Assembly (NCBI GenBank): GCA_023150215.1
Contig: JAKLLJ010000028.1
Span: 1-18,470 of the forward strand
Reading direction: 5' to 3'
From: Thauera sp.
GTDB lineage: Bacteria > Pseudomonadota > Gammaproteobacteria > Burkholderiales > Rhodocyclaceae
Length of the DNA stretch: 18,470 nucleotides
The notes beneath the pieces are model-generated. The model was not told the DNA's origin and made no database searches. It was given only the letters and a program-made list of their open reading frames with translations. A program made the translations under genes and the position numbers. Shown in pieces: positions 15,228 through 18,470 of this stretch. Each line of letters starts with the position of its first letter. Positions within the stretch are counted from its first letter, which is position 1.

Positions 15228-15303
15228 TGGAGCGGCAGAAGAGTCTCGAACTCTCGACCTATACCTTGGCAAGGTATCGCTCTACCAACTGAGCTACTGC
15301 CGC
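15228..15303 (-). tRNA. tRNA-Gly (GCC anticodon)
   Basis: A 76-base cloverleaf. The acceptor GCGGCAG pairs with CTGCCGC, then T73 and encoded CCA. The D arm is GCTC...GAGC, the anticodon stem ATACC/GGTAT with loop TTGCCAA (anticodon GCC), and the T arm GAGAG-TTCGAGA-CTCTT with a closing G-T pair. It lies 13 bases before tRNA-Thr in the direction of transcription. Confidence 0.97.
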
Positions 15304-15312
15304 CCGATGCAC

Positions 15313-15388
15313 TGGCTCCCCGACCTGGGCTCGAACCAGGGACCTACGGATTAACAGTCCGGCGCTCTACCGACTGAGCTATCGGGGA
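15313..15388 (-). tRNA. tRNA-Asn (GTT anticodon)
   Basis: A 76-base cloverleaf. The acceptor TCCCCGA pairs with TCGGGGA, then G73 (usual for Asn) and encoded CCA. The D arm is GCTC...GAGC, the anticodon loop CTGTTAA (anticodon GTT), and the T arm CCTGG-TTCGAGC-CCAGG. First gene of the operon, nine bases before tRNA-Gly. Confidence 0.97.
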
Positions 15389-15402
15389 TCCGAAGGCCGC
15401 GC

Positions 15403-15430
15403 ATTCTAGCAGGAGGTCGCGTTTTGTGCA
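15403..15430 (-). promoter_or_regulatory. Promoter of the tRNA-Asn-Gly-Thr operon
   Basis: On the minus strand TGCACA (15430-15425) and TAGAAT (15408-15403) are separated by 16 bases. They match the -35 and -10 consensus at four and five of six. Transcription would start near 15396, eight bases before tRNA-Asn. Confidence 0.55.
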
Positions 15431-15464
15431 CGGCTGCGTGCGGGGTGTGGGGATTGTGCAGGGA

Positions 15465-15514
15465 GCGAAGCGGTGGGAGGGCGAGGGGATCGGATTGGGT
15501 GCGAAGCGGTGGGA
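15465..15514 (+). repeat. 14-base direct repeat in the gap after the tRNA operon
   Basis: GCGAAGCGGTGGGA occurs at 15465-15478 and again at 15501-15514, with 22 bases between. The second copy runs straight into a REP-like arm. The gap 15389-15724 otherwise holds the tRNA promoter, the repeat pair and an orphan promoter; I see no complete gene. Confidence 0.45.
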
Positions 15515-15599
15515 TTCGCGGCTGCCGCCGCTCCTACAGGGTGACGAGGACGTTTGCCGCCAAGCACCACGCCCTGTAGGAGCGCCGGAAGGCGCGAAC
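15515..15599. repeat. REP-like inverted pair after the tRNA operon
   Basis: Arms lie at 15515-15538 (stem GCGGC-TGCC-GCCGC) and 15575-15599 (variant stem GCGCC-GGAA-GGCGC), inverted with 36 bases between. The interior shares GGTGACGAG and AGCACCA with the cluster at 5203-5292, so it is a related unit. It is the last copy before the accessory region. Confidence 0.85.
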
Positions 15600-15663
15600 G
15601 GGGCCGGAAGAGCCTTGCAACATCCGCATCTCGATGGCAAACCTCGTGCGGCTACAACCTGCC

Positions 15664-15699
15664 TTCAATTAGTGCCGCACGAAATTTATAATATCGTGC
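15664..15699 (+). promoter_or_regulatory. Orphan promoter with overlapping operator-like dyad
   Basis: A perfect TATAAT lies at 15687-15692, with TTCAAT 17 bases upstream as a weak -35. The arms GCACGA (15677-15682) and TCGTGC (15694-15699) form a perfect 6-base dyad around the -10. AAGGAG (15709-15714) and an ATG at 15725 follow. This is the layout of a repressed promoter, for example of an autoregulated toxin-antitoxin operon, but the gene it served is no longer intact. Confidence 0.5.
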
Positions 15700-15724
15700 A
15701 TAGCCACCAAGGAGCCTCATCATC

Positions 15725-15838
15725 ATGGCCATCACCGCACACGCTTGCTCAAAGCAGGATCATCCTGTGACGCAGTTCCGACCATCACATCCTCAAGGTG
15801 GACAGCGTTCTTCCGAAAAATCACAAGGACTGTGCTGA
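15725..15838 (+). pseudogene. Remnant of a gene start (37 codons), downstream replaced
   Basis: The ATG follows AAGGAG at about ten bases and a good promoter, so it looks like a real translation start: MAITAHACSKQDHPVTQF and on to a stop at 15836. Beyond about residue 8 the frame runs antisense to the membrane-protein gene on the other strand. The probable explanation is a deletion or insertion junction near 15740-15750 that removed the rest of the gene. Eight residues are too few to name the family. Confidence 0.35.
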
Positions 15839-16051
15839 GACAAACCAGGAAGGCCACGAGTGCACAGACGTACAGCACCAACGACTCTGCCGATGACACG
15901 CCAACCGTAGTCATCAGAGTCATCAGCAATCCAATCCCTCCTGCGGACAAAGTCAGCAGGCTTTTGTCAGTTCAAGGCGCGTGGCATACCAAGCGGCCAA
16001 TCCAGCCGAATAAAACTCCACCCGTTTTTGATCTTCAATCTCGTCGCTCAT
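15732..16051 (-). pseudogene. Small two-span membrane protein gene, frameshifted
   Basis: The ATG at 16051 opens MSDEIEDQKRVEFYSAGLA and reaches a stop at 15953 after 32 residues. The next frame continues at once with SLLTLSAGGIGLLMTLMTT, a second hydrophobic stretch (SLVLYVCALVAFLVCLSTV), and a polar tail ending DPALSKRVR. One extra A in the AAAA run (plus-strand TTTT at 15962-15965) would join both into about 106 residues with two membrane spans. Either the gene is broken or there is a homopolymer sequencing error. The start lies one base after the stop of the 65-residue gene, so the two are coupled. The C-terminus may also be shortened at the junction near 15745. Function unknown. Confidence 0.65.
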
Positions 16052-16052
16052 C

Positions 16053-16250
16053 TCACCACCCCACCAGCAGCACATTCATACCCGCCATCCCCACCTCCGG
16101 CACGCCCACCACGGTGATCACCAGCTCCTCCTCCGGCTTGCCCACATGCAAATATGCCCCTTCCCCCAGCGGCAGCCAGCCGATGGACTCGGCTTCGATG
16201 GCGGCGAGTTCGGTCATCTCCGCCTGCAGGTCAAAAGACAGCTCATTCAT
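16053..16250 (-). CDS. 65-residue hypothetical protein in the AbiE-type operon
   Basis: I do not recognise the family. The protein is acidic, with an N-terminal helix-like part (MNELSFDLQAEMTELAAIEA) followed by a glycine- and valine-rich half containing EEELVITVVGVPEVGMAGMN. No membrane span or signal is convincing. Its ATG overlaps the toxin stop (ATGA), and the next gene starts one base beyond its stop, so it is translated as part of the operon. It could be an accessory factor of the toxin-antitoxin pair or an unrelated passenger. Confidence 0.65.
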   Translation of the reverse strand: MNELSFDLQAEMTELAAIEAESIGWLPLGEGAYLHVGKPEEELVITVVGVPEVGMAGMNVLLVGW

Positions 16251-17281
16251 GAAGGTGTCGACATCATCTGATTGATTTCCAACTCCAATCCTTGCAGCCG
16301 CTCAACGATGACATCGAAGGCCAGGGTGTCGCCGTAGAACATCTGCGCCGCCAACATTGCCTGGTAGTCCTGGCGCAAGGCATCCAACAGCTGCTCATCC
16401 GGAATCAATCGCAAGCCACCAGCGATGCATTGGTCGTAATGACTGAAACCGCTGCGGTAGAAGGTTTCCTTGATGCGCAGGACGTCACGCAGCAGGTCGG
16501 TGTCCTGCAGGGCCTGTTGCCCCACCTTGTGATCTGCTAGGCGCGCCAGGTCGTACCAATGGCGAGACAGTCTCTCGGCACTGGGTCTCAGGCTCGGGCG
16601 ATGGCACTCGACGTGAATCAGGGTAGCCTTCTCCCAGAAGGTGCGTGCCGCAGACAACACGGACACCTGCGCAGTCGGCAAGGCCAGATCGGGGACGTGT
16701 TCGGCCATATCCGGCGTGATGCAAAGCAGGCTCTGCGGCAAGGTCGAGTTGCGACCGCCGAACTCAATCAGGATGCTCGGACGCACATAGCTGTCGGTGT
16801 TTTCTACCGCGCTGGGGTAGAACACCCACAACTTCTCAGCGTCATCGCTGACCTCGATGCCGATGGGCTGCGTGGGGAGCGCCGTGGCAAGCGCTGCCTG
16901 CAATGCCGGCGCCAACTCGTCGATGACGTGCGTCGTGAGCGCCGCCTTCAATGCGTCCGACAATTTGCCGCGCTGGCTGTTGCTGGTAATCGATTCCAGC
17001 TCGGGGGCGTCCGCCACCAGGCTGCGGTAATCGACGGTGACGTCGATGTCCTCGGAGAAACGGTCAATCGCCTTGTAGACCTTGGACAGCGAGGTGCCGC
17101 CCTTGAAGGCCATGGGTTTGCGGCAGGGCAGCTGAAACAGGATGTCGAGCACCTGGCACAGCCAGATGTCTTTTTCGAGGATCTCAGCCCGGCGGCCAAT
17201 CACAGGCGCCAGACTCTGGAGCACATCGGCTTGATCGCTGACGGGCAGGTCGAAGTAGCTCTCTCGGTCAATCTTAGCCAT
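16247..17281 (-). CDS. AbiEii-type nucleotidyltransferase toxin
   Basis: 344 residues of the AbiEii/DUF1814-type family, the toxin of type IV toxin-antitoxin and phage abortive-infection systems. Known relatives transfer nucleotides to tRNA or other targets. The nucleotidyltransferase signature is KGGTSLSKVYKAIDRFSEDID (60-80), with the GGTS loop and the metal pair Asp78/Asp80, plus a further Asp84. The C-terminal half has SAARTFWEKATLIHVE and SRHWYDLARL, both typical. The start at 17281 lies inside the last codons of the antitoxin gene (8-base overlap), the usual AbiE arrangement. Base composition looks less G+C-rich than in the glycan genes, consistent with transfer. Confidence 0.9.
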   Translation of the reverse strand: MAKIDRESYFDLPVSDQADVLQSLAPVIGRRAEILEKDIWLCQVLDILFQLPCRKPMAFKGGTSLSKVYKAIDRFSEDIDVTVDYRSLVADAPELESITSNSQRGKLSDALKAALTTHVIDELAPALQAALATALPTQPIGIEVSDDAEKLWVFYPSAVENTDSYVRPSILIEFGGRNSTLPQSLLCITPDMAEHVPDLALPTAQVSVLSAARTFWEKATLIHVECHRPSLRPSAERLSRHWYDLARLADHKVGQQALQDTDLLRDVLRIKETFYRSGFSHYDQCIAGGLRLIPDEQLLDALRQDYQAMLAAQMFYGDTLAFDVIVERLQGLELEINQMMSTPS

Positions 17282-17885
17282 GCGCCACCGTGCCTTCCTC
17301 GTACCGACGAAGGGCTTCGACCATCCAGGCCGGCATCGAGGACTTGGCACTGCGCAACGCCTCGAATTCGATCTGTGGCAGCTTGGCAGCGATTCGCTCG
17401 AACGTGGCCGGCGTGACTTGTCGACGACCGAGGTACCAGAGTGCCGATAACGCTTGGCCCGCTGGGCGACCAGCCAGTGCGAGCTTGCGCACCGCGACGT
17501 GCTGCAGTCGCACCTGCAGCTTGCCCATACGCACGGTGTGAGACGAGCCGGTGGTGTAGAAGATCGGCTGGGCCGGTACTTGGGTGCTGAAGCCAAAACG
17601 ACGAGCGGCCTCGGCCCCGTGCACTTCAATCGAGGCACCCTCGGCGGCAGCGACTGTCTGCGCCACCGTTTCCGGCGAAGGCATGGACTTCAAGCCAAAA
17701 CGGCTGGTCTTGGGGACGGTGTAGAGGCCACGGCCGAGGCGCTCGATGAACCCTTCCTTGGTCAGACGCATCAAGGTCTGATCAATGGACGCGCGCGAAC
17801 CCAACCCTGCAAACAGGGCTGGGGTGAAAGGTTCTCCAGCAGGTTGGGCCGCGATGCGCTCGCGGATGGCTTGCGATGTGCTCAT
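17274..17885 (-). CDS. AbiEi-like antitoxin / transcriptional regulator (DUF6088-type)
   Basis: 203 residues. The N-terminal part (about 1-58) is a winged helix-turn-helix with RASIDQTLMRLTKEGFIERL (31-50) and GRGLYTVPK (51-59). The rest forms the antitoxin body, with VHGAEAARRFGFSTQVPAQ and FYTTGSSHTVRMGK. By family knowledge it represses its own operon and neutralises the AbiEii partner. The start at 17885 follows GGAGG at five bases. The palindrome at 17897-17925 directly upstream is the expected operator. It overlaps the toxin gene by eight bases. Confidence 0.87.
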   Translation of the reverse strand: MSTSQAIRERIAAQPAGEPFTPALFAGLGSRASIDQTLMRLTKEGFIERLGRGLYTVPKTSRFGLKSMPSPETVAQTVAAAEGASIEVHGAEAARRFGFSTQVPAQPIFYTTGSSHTVRMGKLQVRLQHVAVRKLALAGRPAGQALSALWYLGRRQVTPATFERIAAKLPQIEFEALRSAKSSMPAWMVEALRRYEEGTVAHG

Positions 17886-17896
17886 GGGCGCCTCCG

Positions 17897-17933
17897 TGTT
17901 AGATAATTTACCAAAATATCTAACAGTTCACAA
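17897..17933 (-). promoter_or_regulatory. Promoter and palindromic operator of the AbiE-type operon
   Basis: TGTTAGATA (17897-17905) and TATCTAACA (17917-17925) are perfect 9-base arms around an 11-base A+T-rich centre. On the minus strand TTGTGA (17933-17928) and TAAATT (17910-17905) lie 17 bases apart and match the promoter consensus at four of six each. The -10 falls inside the palindrome, so a bound repressor would block RNA polymerase. This fits autoregulation by the AbiEi-like protein. Confidence 0.65.
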
Positions 17934-18004
17934 GGCGTACGTTGTAAACAAGAAACAGCTTCGCTTATCCTCCAGGCCTTTTTTGCCCAAAAGGAGGATG
18001 CGTG

Positions 18005-18382
18005 ATGTGGCTATGGTTGTCCCTGCTGGCCTTTGCCGTCGGGGTTATTGTTGGCAGATTCAGCGTGCGTCGCTACCGGCATGACCGCGTCGCCTGGGCG
18101 CAGCGGCGGCTGCAACTGAAGGTGCTGTCGCTCGAACTCAAGAGCCTGCGCAGCAAGGTGGTCTCCACCCAAGGGCGGCGCACGCCACCGGCCAAGCGGC
18201 GCTTGGTGCGCAAGCTGCCGACGCTGAAATGGTGGCAACGACGGCTGATTGCCTGGCTGCGCCTGCATTTTCCATGGCTATCAACCCGGCCCATAAATAC
18301 GCTCACTGCGCAGCATACGCAGCGGCCGGGTGTTCGAAGTAGGACCGGACACGCTCGGGGAGCGAGGCGATGCGGTCCATGA
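18005..18382 (+). CDS. Hypothetical small membrane protein, 3' end probably replaced by IS sequence
   Basis: 125 residues as read. An N-terminal membrane span (WLWLSLLAFAVGVIVGRF, about 2-19) is followed by a very basic part with repeated RR and KR pairs and a LKWWQRRLIAWLRLHFPWL stretch (about 74-92). AGGAGG seven bases before the ATG at 18005 supports the start; a GTG at 18002 is an alternative. A 6-base stem (CCTTTT at 17977-17982 with AAAAGG at 17989-17994) overlaps the ribosome site. From about 18290 the frame runs antisense to the IS630-like transposase gene, and its last 30 residues look like noise, so the original gene was probably cut there. Divergent from the AbiE-type operon. Function unknown. 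Confidence 0.5.
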   Translation: MWLWLSLLAFAVGVIVGRFSVRRYRHDRVAWAQRRLQLKVLSLELKSLRSKVVSTQGRRTPPAKRRLVRKLPTLKWWQRRLIAWLRLHFPWLSTRPINTLTAQHTQRPGVRSRTGHARGARRCGP

Positions 18383-18470
18383 TGGCGCGGGCCTTCTTCA
18401 AGAGCTGCGAATCATCGCGGCTGGGAGGCTCCAAGCGCAGCGCGGTCTTGAAGTCGTGATTCAAGTATTC
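18303..18470 (-). mobile_element. 3' end of an IS630-like transposase gene, cut by window edge
   Basis: An open frame enters from the right edge and stops at 18303, giving 55 residues. It starts EYLNHDFKTALRLEPPSR, passes KKARAIMDRIASLPERVRSY and ends FEHPAAAYAAQ. The (E)YLNHDFKTAL block followed by a helical stretch and a RVRSYFEHPAAAYAA end resembles the C-terminus of one group of IS630-type DDE transposases, which end in a R-YF-H-YAA pattern. The catalytic residues lie beyond the edge. The family is assigned from memory of that ending. The IS terminus should lie a few tens of bases below 18303. Confidence 0.55.

Noticed and set aside
15313..15388. tRNA-Asn as an attachment site for the accessory segment
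   Set aside because: The accessory DNA lies on the 5' side of the tRNA, and no duplicated tRNA 3' end was seen to its right.

Overview
The window is high-GC DNA with short intergenic gaps and many 4-base ATGA overlaps. Its cobalamin salvage genes and LPS-type glycosyltransferases suggest a betaproteobacterium of the Rhodocyclales (Thauera/Azoarcus-like). This is inferred from gene content and style; no marker gene confirms it.

Left part (1-5138), vitamin B12. A minus-strand TonB-dependent B12 receptor (btuB-like, cut by the window edge) follows a well-formed cobalamin riboswitch. Divergently, the plus strand carries cobU, a Uma2-type nuclease gene, cobT, cobS and, after a repeat block, cobC. 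Together cobU/T/S/C activate cobinamide, activate dimethylbenzimidazole, join the two and remove the last phosphate. The receptor imports the corrinoids they work on. No second riboswitch is visible in front of cobU.

Middle (5418-13723), cell-surface glycan. An ELM1-family protein stands alone between two repeat blocks. Six tightly packed genes follow: GT4, membrane-anchored polysaccharide deacetylase, a second ELM1-family protein, another GT4-like enzyme, GT2, and an O-antigen ligase/polymerase-like membrane protein. A convergent GT25 gene closes the block. It looks like an LPS core or O-antigen locus.

Right-middle (13844-15430). A trypsin-like protease with a C-terminal Calx-beta domain has a good sigma-70-type promoter. 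It converges on a tRNA-Asn/Gly/Thr operon.

Right end (about 15640-18470), accessory DNA. By eye the composition becomes more A+T-rich. A minus-strand operon encodes an AbiE-type pair (AbiEi-like antitoxin, AbiEii nucleotidyltransferase toxin), a 65-residue protein of unknown function, and a small membrane protein with an apparent frameshift. A palindromic operator overlaps its promoter. An orphan promoter and start codon, a small membrane-protein ORF and the 3' end of an IS630-like transposase gene suggest rearrangement.

Through the left two thirds, and once after the tRNAs, intergenic gaps hold a REP/REPIN-like family of about 25-base arms. I count 13 arms in five places. The stem of each arm shows a paired G-C to C-G swap between copies, which is direct evidence that the hairpin is maintained.
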